NCBI RefSeq assembly: GCF_000626635.1 | Contig: NZ_CP007451.1 | Location: forward strand, 1-64,000 | DNA: 64,000 nt | Origin: Draconibacterium orientale | Lineage (GTDB): Bacteria; Bacteroidota; Bacteroidia; Bacteroidales; Prolixibacteraceae | Reading direction: 5' to 3' | Shown here: one piece after another, positions 54,867 to 62,725 of the stretch | Layout of the letters: each line of letters begins with the position of its first letter | Position numbering within the stretch: position 1 is the first letter of the stretch | The notes under the pieces: model-generated | Seen by the model: only the letters and a program-made list of their open reading frames with translations | Database searches by the model: none | What the model was told of the DNA's origin: nothing | Made by a program: the position numbers and the translations under genes

Positions 54867-55649
54867 ATGAAGCGTAAAAGTGTAGTAGGAAGAGTACTTC
54901 AAAAGTTGGTTCTTGTTTTAATTGGATGCTCAGCATTGTTGGCCTGCCAAAAATCAAAACAACAAGGTGCGGTCGTATATTCGTTCGACGACCAATACAT
55001 TGATGAATGGTACAAGCAGCGCGATCTTTTCAATCAGTACAATATAAAAGCTACTTTCTTTATAAACCGCCCGCAAAACCTAAGCACCGACCAGGTAGCC
55101 AGGTTGAAACAACTGGAAGCTGACGGGCACGAAATTGCTTGCCACGGACTGAATCACCGAAATGTGGTTGACTTTAAAGATTCGCCGGATGTACTGATTA
55201 ACTCCGAGATAATACCCGCTATAAAAATTCTTGCAGATTACGGATTCGAAATCAGGTCGTTTGCCCATCCGTTTGGGAAATCGTTACCTGAAATTGATAC
55301 GCTGCTATTGGATCAGTTTGGCTACCTGCGAAAAGCCACTTACAATATAAAAGACACAACCATTGATTATTACGACGACATTTTCGCTACAAAAAACAAC
55401 TACCGGATAACCAGTTCAATGGGAATTGATACCAACTACAATATTTCTTTGCAAAATTTCGAAACCGGATTACTTCGTGCTAAAGAAAAGAATGAAGTAC
55501 TCATTCTTCATGCGCACCGCATTGACAGGAGCCTGACAAACTATTCCATTAGCCCCGACTACCTGGAAGAAACTTTTAAGCTTTGCAGAAAGCATAACAT
55601 CCGATCATTGCGAATTTCAGACCTTGAAACATTTTTTATCAGCGATTAA
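54867..55649 (+). CDS. Polysaccharide deacetylase-like lipoprotein
   Basis: The 260-residue protein has a lipoprotein signal peptide with lipobox LLAC (Cys27). The NodB-type deacetylase pattern is seen: VVYSFDDQY (metal-binding Asp pair) and EIACHGLNHRNV (HxxxH), with later SFAHPFGK and LILHAHR His residues. Such enzymes remove N-acetyl groups from glycans at the cell surface. Here the fold seems complete, but the substrate is unknown. Confidence 0.85.
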   Translation: MKRKSVVGRVLQKLVLVLIGCSALLACQKSKQQGAVVYSFDDQYIDEWYKQRDLFNQYNIKATFFINRPQNLSTDQVARLKQLEADGHEIACHGLNHRNVVDFKDSPDVLINSEIIPAIKILADYGFEIRSFAHPFGKSLPEIDTLLLDQFGYLRKATYNIKDTTIDYYDDIFATKNNYRITSSMGIDTNYNISLQNFETGLLRAKEKNEVLILHAHRIDRSLTNYSISPDYLEETFKLCRKHNIRSLRISDLETFFISD

Positions 55650-55788
55650 ATACAGTCCCCTTTCACCTTCAAAATCGCAAGGTCATTAAATTATTAAACA
55701 GTGCTTCATTCCATTAACCCAGAGTTTAGGATACACGTTTAGTGCTATTTTCGCGGGCTCAAAATTTCAACTATTTAAACATTACAAA

Positions 55789-56361
55789 ATGAGTACTCAA
55801 AAAATTGGAAATCCGGCAGTTGTTGGTCTGGCCGGTTTCGGATTAACTACCCTTTTACTTCAGATTCACAACATCGGCTTATTAGGCATTGGCCCCGTAC
55901 TGGCCATGGGCCTTGTTTTTGGCGGGCTGGCACAAATGATTGCCGGATTTATGGAACAAAAAGTGGGCAACAATTTTGGTTTCAGTGCCTTTGTTGCTTA
56001 CGGTTCGTTTTGGATCGGGCTGGCAATTATCTGGCTACTAAACCATTTCAATATTTACTCCGCCTCGCACACCGATGTGGGTTGGTACCTGGTTGCCTGG
56101 GCTTTGTACACCTGTATTATGCTTGCAGCATCGTTTTATGTACACAAAGCAATGGCTATTACTTTTATTTTGCTCGAATTGGGTTTTATTCTTTTAGTTA
56201 TTGGTCATTTTGGAAACCCTAAAATGAATATTGTTGCCGGTTACGAGCTTATTTTCTGCGCTTTGTCGGCCTGGTATATGATGGCCGCCATTATTATTAA
56301 CGACCTTGCCGGAAAAACAGTTCTGCCACTTGGTACTGCATGGGCAAAAAAAGCAAACTAG
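55789..56361 (+). CDS. GPR1/FUN34/YaaH (SatP) family transporter
   Basis: The 190-residue protein has six membrane helices and the family signature GNPAVVGLAGFGLTTLLLQ near residues 7-25, with GLAQMIAGFMEQKVGN near 52. E. coli SatP moves acetate and succinate with protons, so a short-chain acid transporter is likely. The predicted promoter is weak (TATTTTCG near 55745). A terminator follows. Confidence 0.92.
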   Translation: MSTQKIGNPAVVGLAGFGLTTLLLQIHNIGLLGIGPVLAMGLVFGGLAQMIAGFMEQKVGNNFGFSAFVAYGSFWIGLAIIWLLNHFNIYSASHTDVGWYLVAWALYTCIMLAASFYVHKAMAITFILLELGFILLVIGHFGNPKMNIVAGYELIFCALSAWYMMAAIIINDLAGKTVLPLGTAWAKKAN

Positions 56362-56384
56362 TTTCTTAGTATCAATACGATAGA

Positions 56385-56424
56385 AAAGGGCTGATCGGTA
56401 ACCGATACAGCCCTTTATTTTTTT
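56385..56424 (+). terminator. Intrinsic terminator after the SatP-type gene
   Basis: AAAGGGCTG (56385-56393) pairs with CAGCCCTTT (56408-56416), with an internal ATCGG/CCGAT stem, and is followed by a T-rich tract. Confidence 0.88.
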
Positions 56425-56519
56425 CATATCATGTACACCTTACGGTCATTATTTTCTAAATAATTTATAATATTTATCTAATAATCAGCAATAAACTTTC
56501 ATTTATTCAACACATTAAT

Positions 56520-56527
56520 TACATTTG
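56520..56527 (+). promoter_or_regulatory. Putative -7 element of the PAS kinase
   Basis: TACATTTG matches TAnnTTTG; TTTC lies about 20 bases upstream as a weak -33 match. It precedes the ATG at 56560 by 32 bases. Confidence 0.55.
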
Positions 56528-56559
56528 TTGTACAAACCATTTATCGAAAGGACGTACTC

Positions 56560-57690
56560 ATGCTTGAAGAACAAACCCTAACAAGTTATGCTCCGTCAAC
56601 GCGTTATACAAACGGGCAGCTTGAAAGCCAATTCAAAACAATCCTTGAAAATAAACAACTGGTGAATTTTGTGGAGTCGATCTCACAAATGGTGATCATA
56701 TTAAACAAGCACCGCCAGGTAGTTTATGCCAACAAAAGTTACAAGGATTTTTGCAAACAGCTTAATCATGATCCTCTTATAGGGAAACGCCCGGGAGAAA
56801 CGTTCAATTGCGCCAATGCATTCAATTCGGCTGCCGGATGCGGAACCAGCAATGCCTGCAAATCATGCGGAGCTGTAAATGCAATTCTGGAAGCGCAAAA
56901 AGGGAAACGTTCAACAAAAGAATGTCAGATACTCACACTCGAAAATGATGCCCTGGACCTTGAAGTGACAGCTAATCCTTTAGATCTCGACGGAGAAAAA
57001 CTGACAATATTTTCGGTAACCGATATAAGCGCCGATAAAAGAAGAAAATCGCTGGAACGGGTTTTTATTCACGATATATTAAACAGCGCAGGAGCTATTT
57101 CCGGACTATCTGCTATTCTTAAAGAAGTTGATGATCCTGAACAAATACAAGACATCGCTCAAACAATTGAATACGCTTCGCAAAACCTTATTGAAGAGAT
57201 ACAGGCACAGCGTGAATTAGGGGCAGCAGAAAGAGGCGAACTTCAATTGCAACTTCGTGAAGTGAACAGTAACAACCTCCTTTCAGACCTGCAGCGAACC
57301 TATGCAAAACACGAATTGAATAACGGCAAACCTATTCAAATAAGCATGGATTCAACCAACTGCACATTTACATCCGATCTTGTATTACTACGACGTATTC
57401 TGGGTAATATGATTAAGAATGCCATTGAAATGAATGTGCCGCACGATACAATAACACTGGACTGCAAGGAAAGTGAAACTATCGTGAAACTATCGGTACA
57501 CAACAACAGCATTGTAGCCGACATAGCAAAAGTTCAGCTGTTCAAACGTTTTTTCTCCACCAAGGGAAAAGGCCGCGGACTTGGTACCTACAGCATGAAA
57601 CTTTTGGGTGAAAAATACCTGAATGGCAAAGTTGGTTTTACCAGTTCCGAAGAAAGTGGAACAACTTTTTTTATTCAACTTCCTAAATAG
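56560..57690 (+). CDS. PAS sensor histidine kinase with Cys-rich PAS domain
   Basis: The 376-residue soluble protein has a PAS domain (about 33-155) that contains four cysteines, Cys84, Cys94, Cys100 and Cys103 (FNCANAF, GCGTSNACKSCG). Histidine-kinase parts follow: His171 in RVFIHDILNSAG, an N-box region with GNMIKNAIEMN, and a G-box GKGRGLGTYSMK. Cysteine spacing of this type can hold an Fe-S cluster or heme, which would make it an oxygen or redox sensor (inference). No partner regulator is adjacent. Confidence 0.88.
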   Translation: MLEEQTLTSYAPSTRYTNGQLESQFKTILENKQLVNFVESISQMVIILNKHRQVVYANKSYKDFCKQLNHDPLIGKRPGETFNCANAFNSAAGCGTSNACKSCGAVNAILEAQKGKRSTKECQILTLENDALDLEVTANPLDLDGEKLTIFSVTDISADKRRKSLERVFIHDILNSAGAISGLSAILKEVDDPEQIQDIAQTIEYASQNLIEEIQAQRELGAAERGELQLQLREVNSNNLLSDLQRTYAKHELNNGKPIQISMDSTNCTFTSDLVLLRRILGNMIKNAIEMNVPHDTITLDCKESETIVKLSVHNNSIVADIAKVQLFKRFFSTKGKGRGLGTYSMKLLGEKYLNGKVGFTSSEESGTTFFIQLPK

Positions 57691-57725
57691 TTATATCCAA
57701 CGCATAACATAACAGTTAAGCTTTT

Positions 57726-57733
57726 TATCTTTG
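57726..57733 (+). promoter_or_regulatory. Putative -7 element for the GreA-like gene
   Basis: TATCTTTG matches TAnnTTTG and lies 16 bases before the ATG at 57749. Confidence 0.5.
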
Positions 57734-57748
57734 GTTGTTTTAAACAAA

Positions 57749-58195
57749 ATGACCAAAGATAAGCTTTATACAAAAATTATGGCGCTGATCGATGAACGGA
57801 TCGAATCGGCAAAAATGGCTATTGCATTGGCTAAAGAGTCGCGCGATAACGAAACCAAAAGCAGCGTGGGCGACAAATACGAAACCGGCCGCACCTTAAT
57901 GCAACAGGAAGTGGAGAAAAACCGTGTTCAGTTGCATAAAGCCGAAAGACTAAAAACCGAACTGGAGAACATCGACCTTAAAAAGAGGTTCGGCAAAGTA
58001 GAATTTGGCAGTCTCGTTTCCGATGGCAAAAACCTGTATTTCATAGCAACAGCCCTTGGTAAAATTGAAGTGGATGGCAAAAGCTGTTTTTGTATATCCC
58101 TGGCTTCGCCCATTGGAAAAGCGCTGCACAATAAATGCGTTGGCGACAAGATTAGTTTTATGGGTAAAACCATTGAAATTATAGAAATCAATTAA
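57749..58195 (+). CDS. GreA/GreB-like protein (coiled-coil with C-terminal domain)
   Basis: The 148-residue protein has an N-terminal helical coil (about 1-75, with ERIESAKMAIALAKESRDNETKSSVGDKYETGRTL) and a small beta domain (FGSLVSDGKNLYFIATALGKI, SLASPIGKALHNKCVGDKISF) that resembles the C-terminal domain of GreA/GreB transcript-cleavage factors. The usual acidic tip residues of GreA are not obvious. Its true function is unknown. Start at 57749 is preferred. Confidence 0.65.
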   Translation: MTKDKLYTKIMALIDERIESAKMAIALAKESRDNETKSSVGDKYETGRTLMQQEVEKNRVQLHKAERLKTELENIDLKKRFGKVEFGSLVSDGKNLYFIATALGKIEVDGKSCFCISLASPIGKALHNKCVGDKISFMGKTIEIIEIN

Positions 58196-58205
58196 CTTTA
58201 AGTTT

Positions 58206-59285
58206 CTGAAAAAATATTTAACGATACAATCATCAAAACTGGCTCCAACGAGATTAAGCACTCTAACTGTTCTTTTATTATTTGTACTGTTCAACGTTTC
58301 AACAAATGCACAGGAATATGCCGTTGGTGCCGACCTCTCGTTTTTAAAACAAGCCGAAGACAATGGTTTTAAGTTCAAGGAAAACGGAGAAGTGAAAAAA
58401 GGCATCGAAATATTCAAAAACCACGGATACAACTGGATACGTTTGCGGCTGTTCCACACGCCAACACAATTACCAAATAATTTGGAATACACCATTGCTA
58501 CGGCAAAAATGGCCAAAGAGCATGGTTTTAAATTTCTGCTCGACTACCATTATTCCGATACCTGGGCCGATCCTGCAAAGCAATTCATTCCCAAAGCATG
58601 GGAAGGACTTTCGCACGAAACACTGGTTGACTCGGTTTACGAATACACGCGACAAACCATGATCGCTTTTCGCGAAGCCGGAGTTTTCCCCGACATGGTG
58701 CAGGTGGGCAACGAGATAAGTAACGGAATGCTTTGGCCCGATGGCAAACTGCCCGACAACTGGGATAATCTGGCCGAACTGATACAAGCCGGAATTAATG
58801 GGTTTTATGCCAGCTGCGGCAACAATCCATGCCCGCAGATCATGATTCATATCGACAAAGGCGGCGATAAGCAATTCACCAAATACTGGTTCGATAAGCT
58901 TCTTTCGTACGGAGTGGATTTTGATGTAATGGGACAATCGTATTACCCGTGGTGGCACGGCTCCATTCTCGATTTGCGCGAAACACTAAATTTTATGGCA
59001 CGTGCCTACCAAAAAGAAATTATTGTGGTGGAAGCCGCCTACAACTTTGCCCCGGCCGAGTACATCGGTAAACCGGCACCATTTGTGGAGTCGCCCGAAG
59101 GACAACGTCAGTTTTTGGAGGAAGTTAACCGCGTGGTACTAAATGTACCGAATGGTTTGGGTGTTGGTGTTTTTTGGTGGGAACCGGCCGTGGAAAACAA
59201 AGGTTTTGGCTACCGTACTTTTTTTGATGCCGATGGAAATGTGCAACCGGTAATTGAAGTTTTTGACCGATTTACAAGGTATTGA
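58206..59285 (+). CDS. GH53 arabinogalactan endo-beta-1,4-galactanase (no ATG start)
   Basis: The enzyme cuts beta-1,4-galactan side chains of pectin outside the cell. Translation from a CTG at 58206 gives KKYLTIQSSKLAPTRLSTL, a hydrophobic signal peptide to about residue 36 (NVSTNAQ), and then the GH53 start EYAVGADLSFLKQAEDNG. Catalytic Glu170 (NEISNGMLWPDG) and Glu276 (VVEAAYNF) are present. No ATG is in frame upstream; an in-frame GTG at 58392 would cut away the signal peptide. Either a CTG start or a lost ATG. Confidence 0.8.
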   Translation: MKKYLTIQSSKLAPTRLSTLTVLLLFVLFNVSTNAQEYAVGADLSFLKQAEDNGFKFKENGEVKKGIEIFKNHGYNWIRLRLFHTPTQLPNNLEYTIATAKMAKEHGFKFLLDYHYSDTWADPAKQFIPKAWEGLSHETLVDSVYEYTRQTMIAFREAGVFPDMVQVGNEISNGMLWPDGKLPDNWDNLAELIQAGINGFYASCGNNPCPQIMIHIDKGGDKQFTKYWFDKLLSYGVDFDVMGQSYYPWWHGSILDLRETLNFMARAYQKEIIVVEAAYNFAPAEYIGKPAPFVESPEGQRQFLEEVNRVVLNVPNGLGVGVFWWEPAVENKGFGYRTFFDADGNVQPVIEVFDRFTRY

Positions 59286-59603
59286 AGGACGGAAGGAAGA
59301 AATGCGTGAATGATTTAATGCGTAAATGCTTTAATAAAAACTCGCGACTTGTAACTCGCAGCTAGAGGCTTTTTATACTTTTGCCTTTAGTCTATTGAGG
59401 GACTGAGGGATTGAGGAAGAACTTTGTGTAGCTTTGTGCTTTCTTTGTGAAACTTTGTGGTTAAGTTTTTTGAATGTTACAATGCATCAATGCAAAAATA
59501 CTTTAATAAAAACTCGCGGCATGACTAATGGCGAATGACCAATGACCAATGACCAATGACTACTTTTGCCTTTCAATTTCTACTTTTGCCTTAAAAAATA
59601 CAA
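59286..59603. repeat. Octamer and heptamer arrays, no gene
   Basis: Four ATGCNNNA-type units lie at 59302-59333 and four more at 59474-59505, each ending in ATAAAAACTCGCG-type text. A GACTGAGGGATTGAGG-type stretch lies near 59400. Heptamers of AATGACC repeat near 59535-59560, followed by TTTTGCCTTTCAATTTC-type text. No ORF is convincing. Confidence 0.78.
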
Positions 59604-60170
59604 ATGACATACATTACCGACAAAGTTTTTAAAAACCAGGATTTCTCCGAAAAAGGATTGGAACAAGCCGACTACGAAAACTGTAATTTTAACGATTGCA
59701 TTTTTTCATCGGCCAACCTTAGTAGTTACAGTTTCGAAGACTGCTCGTTTGAAAACTGCGATTTCAGCAACACAAAAATTACCAATGTTGCCTTTAAAAA
59801 TGTGAGCTTCAAAAACTGCAAACTCATCGGGCTGCAGTTCGACGAATGCAATCCTTTTTTGCTTGAATTCAGTTTTAACGGATGCATGCTGAATTACGCC
59901 TCGTTTTACCAGTTAAAAATAAAAGGCACACATTTTAACCGCTGCACCATGCACGAGGTTGATTTTAGCGAAACCGATCTTAGCAAAGCCATATTCTCGG
60001 AATGCGATTTGGCCGGAGCTATTTTTAGCCGTTCCAACCTGCAAAAGGCCGATCTGCGCAATTCGATCAACCTGGTTCTCAATCCGGAACAAAACCAGCT
60101 GGCCGGAGCTCACTTCTCGCTCGACATGCTTCCCGGACTGTTAAGTAAGTATAACATTAAGGTGGATTAA
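59604..60170 (+). CDS. Qnr-like pentapeptide-repeat protein
   Basis: The 188-residue protein is built of pentapeptide repeats (A/C-D/N-L/F-x-x), for example NCNFNDCIFSSANLSSYSFEDC and DCSFENCDFSNTKI, with a break at LEFSFNGCMLNYASFYQL and a terminal region ending GLLSKYNIKVD. Length and the two-block structure resemble Qnr proteins, which form a right-handed beta-helix and protect DNA gyrase from quinolones. Whether this copy confers resistance is unknown. Confidence 0.85.
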   Translation: MTYITDKVFKNQDFSEKGLEQADYENCNFNDCIFSSANLSSYSFEDCSFENCDFSNTKITNVAFKNVSFKNCKLIGLQFDECNPFLLEFSFNGCMLNYASFYQLKIKGTHFNRCTMHEVDFSETDLSKAIFSECDLAGAIFSRSNLQKADLRNSINLVLNPEQNQLAGAHFSLDMLPGLLSKYNIKVD

Positions 60171-60191
60171 TTTTTTTTGTTGTTTTGCAGT

Positions 60192-60803
60192 ATGGATCTT
60201 TTACTTTGGTTTGACTACATCGGAACATTTGTTTTTGCAATTAGCGGCACACTGACTGCGGCCGACAAACGCCTCGACTTTTTTGGAGCAACCGTAACCG
60301 GCTTTGTTACAGCCATTGGCGGTGGTACTATGCGCGACCTTATGCTGGGCGATACCCCAGTGGCATGGATGCGAACCAACAATTATTTCTGGATGATTAT
60401 TGCGGCCGTTGTGGTAACCATCATTTTCCGCCGCCATGTAATGAGACTAAAGCGCACCCTTTTTCTTTTCGATACCATTGGAATTGCCACCTTTACCTTG
60501 CTGGGACTAAAAAAGGCTTTGCTTTTTAATATCGATCCGGCTATGGCCGTGTTGATGGGCCTGTCGACGGCAGTGGTGGGAGGCGTTATCCGCGATATTT
60601 TGTGTAACGAAGTGCCACTGATCTTTCACCGCGAGATTTATGCTACCGCCTGTATTGCCGGAGCGCTGGTGTACCTCGTGCTAAGCCGACTGGGCGTTTC
60701 AGAAGTGATTTGCGAAACAGCAACCGTATCGTCCATTATCGCTATTCGGATACTGGCCATTCGATTTAATATTGCACTGCCCCGGTTGACGCATACGGAT
60801 TGA
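60192..60803 (+). CDS. TRIC/YicG-type (UPF0126) membrane channel protein
   Basis: The 203-residue protein has about seven membrane segments and two repeats of the family motif: GGGTMRDLMLGDTPVAWM near 48-65 and GGVIRDILCNEVPLIF near 133-148. Homologues form trimeric cation channels or transport glycine-type solutes; the substrate here is unknown. The start at 60192 is chosen; an upstream TTG start is unlikely. Confidence 0.9.
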   Translation: MDLLLWFDYIGTFVFAISGTLTAADKRLDFFGATVTGFVTAIGGGTMRDLMLGDTPVAWMRTNNYFWMIIAAVVVTIIFRRHVMRLKRTLFLFDTIGIATFTLLGLKKALLFNIDPAMAVLMGLSTAVVGGVIRDILCNEVPLIFHREIYATACIAGALVYLVLSRLGVSEVICETATVSSIIAIRILAIRFNIALPRLTHTD

Positions 60804-61162
60804 TGGGGTGATGGACTGAAGGACTGAAGGACTGAAGGATTGAGAGATTGAGGGATTGAGGGAAGAAATGCGTGAATGCTTTAATGCTAAAATGCTTAAA
60901 TTTAAATTCGCAGCTAGTAACCAGAAGCTAGTGGCTACTTTTTACTTTATACTTTTGCCTTGCGAAGGCCTGAGGGATTGAAAGACTGATGGACTGCAGG
61001 ATTAAGGGAAGAAATGCTTAAATTCAGTGATTGTATTGCTTGAAATTGTAAAACTGATAAATTGCAAAATTGAACTTGAAGCTTGAAGCTAGCGGCTAGT
61101 AGCTTGAAAATCAAAACTTTTGACTTTCTACCTTTACCTTTTGCCTTGAACCTTGAACTCCC
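60804..61162. repeat. GAYTGARG and ATGCNNNA octamer arrays
   Basis: GACTGAAG-type octamers run from 60813 to about 60862, directly followed by ATGCNNNA octamers from 60868, then CAGCTAGTAACC-type heptamer text and CTTTTGCCTTGCGAAGG. A second, more decayed copy follows near 60961-61020, and AGCTTGAAGCTAGCGGCTAG text at 61080. No gene is seen. Confidence 0.78.
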
Positions 61163-62065
61163 CTACCACTCCACCAGCGACAGCCCAAACCCAACAACTG
61201 TTTGCCGGTGGTTATAATCGATCATACTTTCGCCATAGCCCGAAAATACCTGCGCCCGAAATCGAAGGTTATCGATAATTTTTATGGAATAAGCCAGGCG
61301 AAGGCTGCCGCGGTTATTATCACCAAAACGTAAACTATGACGAGCGGTACAATTAACCGTATGAATTCCTTTTCCCCACGCAAATAGTAGCTCGCTGCGC
61401 CCCAGGTAATTTTCAATTCCCGGGTTATCATCCTTTTCATCCGATTCGGGCAAACGCCACCACGGTTTAAATACCACCGATGCATTTTTTCCCTCAAGCG
61501 CCACTTGTGCCACAATACGGTTCCAGCTGCGCGACAGCGGATTTGCACGGCCATTGCTTTGATGATTATACCCCACCAGAAAAACACCATCCAACCCAAA
61601 AAGGCGATAACGAACAGGAAGGACAAACATCACTTCCGGCTCGTAATTTGTTTCGCGAAAAGGGCGCGACAAGTCGGTGTTAAACACCTGCCAGAACGAT
61701 ACCTGCGTATACGCGGCCCAAATATCGCCGCCAACTTTATCGCCAAATACATCGTTAAACACCTTTGTTTTCAGGCTCAGCTGAAACATTTGCTCCGTTT
61801 TATTCAGCGGAATGGATTCATCGATATTCCTTTCGGGATTAGCGCTGTGGGGCATGCGGTTTACATTGTCCGACACTTTGGCTACCAATACATAAACCGG
61901 TTTATAGGTACGTATTACAAACAAATCTTTATCGTCGTTTTCACTATCACCAATATCCCAGTGATCGGCCAACGTGTTTTTCTCCTGCCCAAAAAGTTCC
62001 TGCGCAAAAGTGTTGTAGCCTGCAAACATCAGGCCCATTAGCAACATTGTTAGTGTAATTTTCAT
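61163..62065 (-). CDS. pldA: Outer membrane phospholipase A1
   Basis: PldA is a beta-barrel that hydrolyses phospholipids in the outer membrane. The 300-residue protein has a signal peptide (to about NTFAQ, residue 22), then a barrel that ends in Trp. The catalytic triad is visible: His168 and Ser170 in GYNHQSNGRANP and Asn182 in SRSWNR, with the same spacing as E. coli PldA. It is flanked by repeat arrays on both sides. Confidence 0.93.
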   Translation of the reverse strand: MKITLTMLLMGLMFAGYNTFAQELFGQEKNTLADHWDIGDSENDDKDLFVIRTYKPVYVLVAKVSDNVNRMPHSANPERNIDESIPLNKTEQMFQLSLKTKVFNDVFGDKVGGDIWAAYTQVSFWQVFNTDLSRPFRETNYEPEVMFVLPVRYRLFGLDGVFLVGYNHQSNGRANPLSRSWNRIVAQVALEGKNASVVFKPWWRLPESDEKDDNPGIENYLGRSELLFAWGKGIHTVNCTARHSLRFGDNNRGSLRLAYSIKIIDNLRFRAQVFSGYGESMIDYNHRQTVVGFGLSLVEW

Positions 62066-62689
62066 TATTCGGCTTTTACGCTACGAAGATAGGCAATAAC
62101 CCAATGCCTTACATTATGTAAGACCTGTTTGGCTAACATCTTTTAACAGTTGAAGGACTGAGAGATTGAGGGACTGAAGGGTTGAAGGATTGAGCTGCGA
62201 ATGCTTTAATGCGGAAATGCTTTAATGCTTTAATAGTTGATCGACTTTGTGAAACTTTGTGCATCCTTTGTGAAAACTTTGTGGTTAGTGCTTAAAAAAA
62301 AGGACTGAGGGACTGAAGGATTGAGGGACTGAATGCATAAATGCTTTAATGCAATAATGCTTAAATGAGAACTCGACAACTCGCAGCAACTTTTGCCTTT
62401 TTACTTTTACTTTTACTTTGCCTTGCGAAGGATTGAAGGAAGAATGACATAAATGCTTTAATGCGATAATGACTTTAATGAGAACTCGCAACTCGCAGCA
62501 ACTTTTGCCTTTTTACTTTTACTTTGCCTTACGAAGGACTGAAAGAAGAAATGCATAAATGCTTTAATGCGATAATGCTTAAATGAGAACTCGCGGCTAG
62601 TAACTAGAGGCTAGTGGCTACTAACAGGTTTCATGAAAAAAAGACACCGATACAGATAAAACAGGTAAATTTTTCCAAGTAAGATAATG
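62066..62689. repeat. Composite module repeated in tandem
   Basis: The region has GAYTGARG octamers and ATGCNNNA octamers at 62155-62235. From 62301 to about 62605 a ~105-110-bp module is repeated three times. Each module runs octamers, ATGAGAACTCGC tail, CTCGCAGCAACTTTTGCC, TTTTTACTTTTAC text and CCTTRCGAAGG. The last ends in CTAGTAACTAGAGGCTAGTG heptamers. No gene lies here. Confidence 0.83.
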
Positions 62690-62697
62690 TATATTTG
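62690..62697 (+). promoter_or_regulatory. Putative -7 element of the antiporter gene
   Basis: TATATTTG matches TAnnTTTG, 28 bases before the ATG at 62726. Confidence 0.5.
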
Positions 62698-62725
62698 GGG
62701 GGGGACTTTTATCAGAAAAACATAA

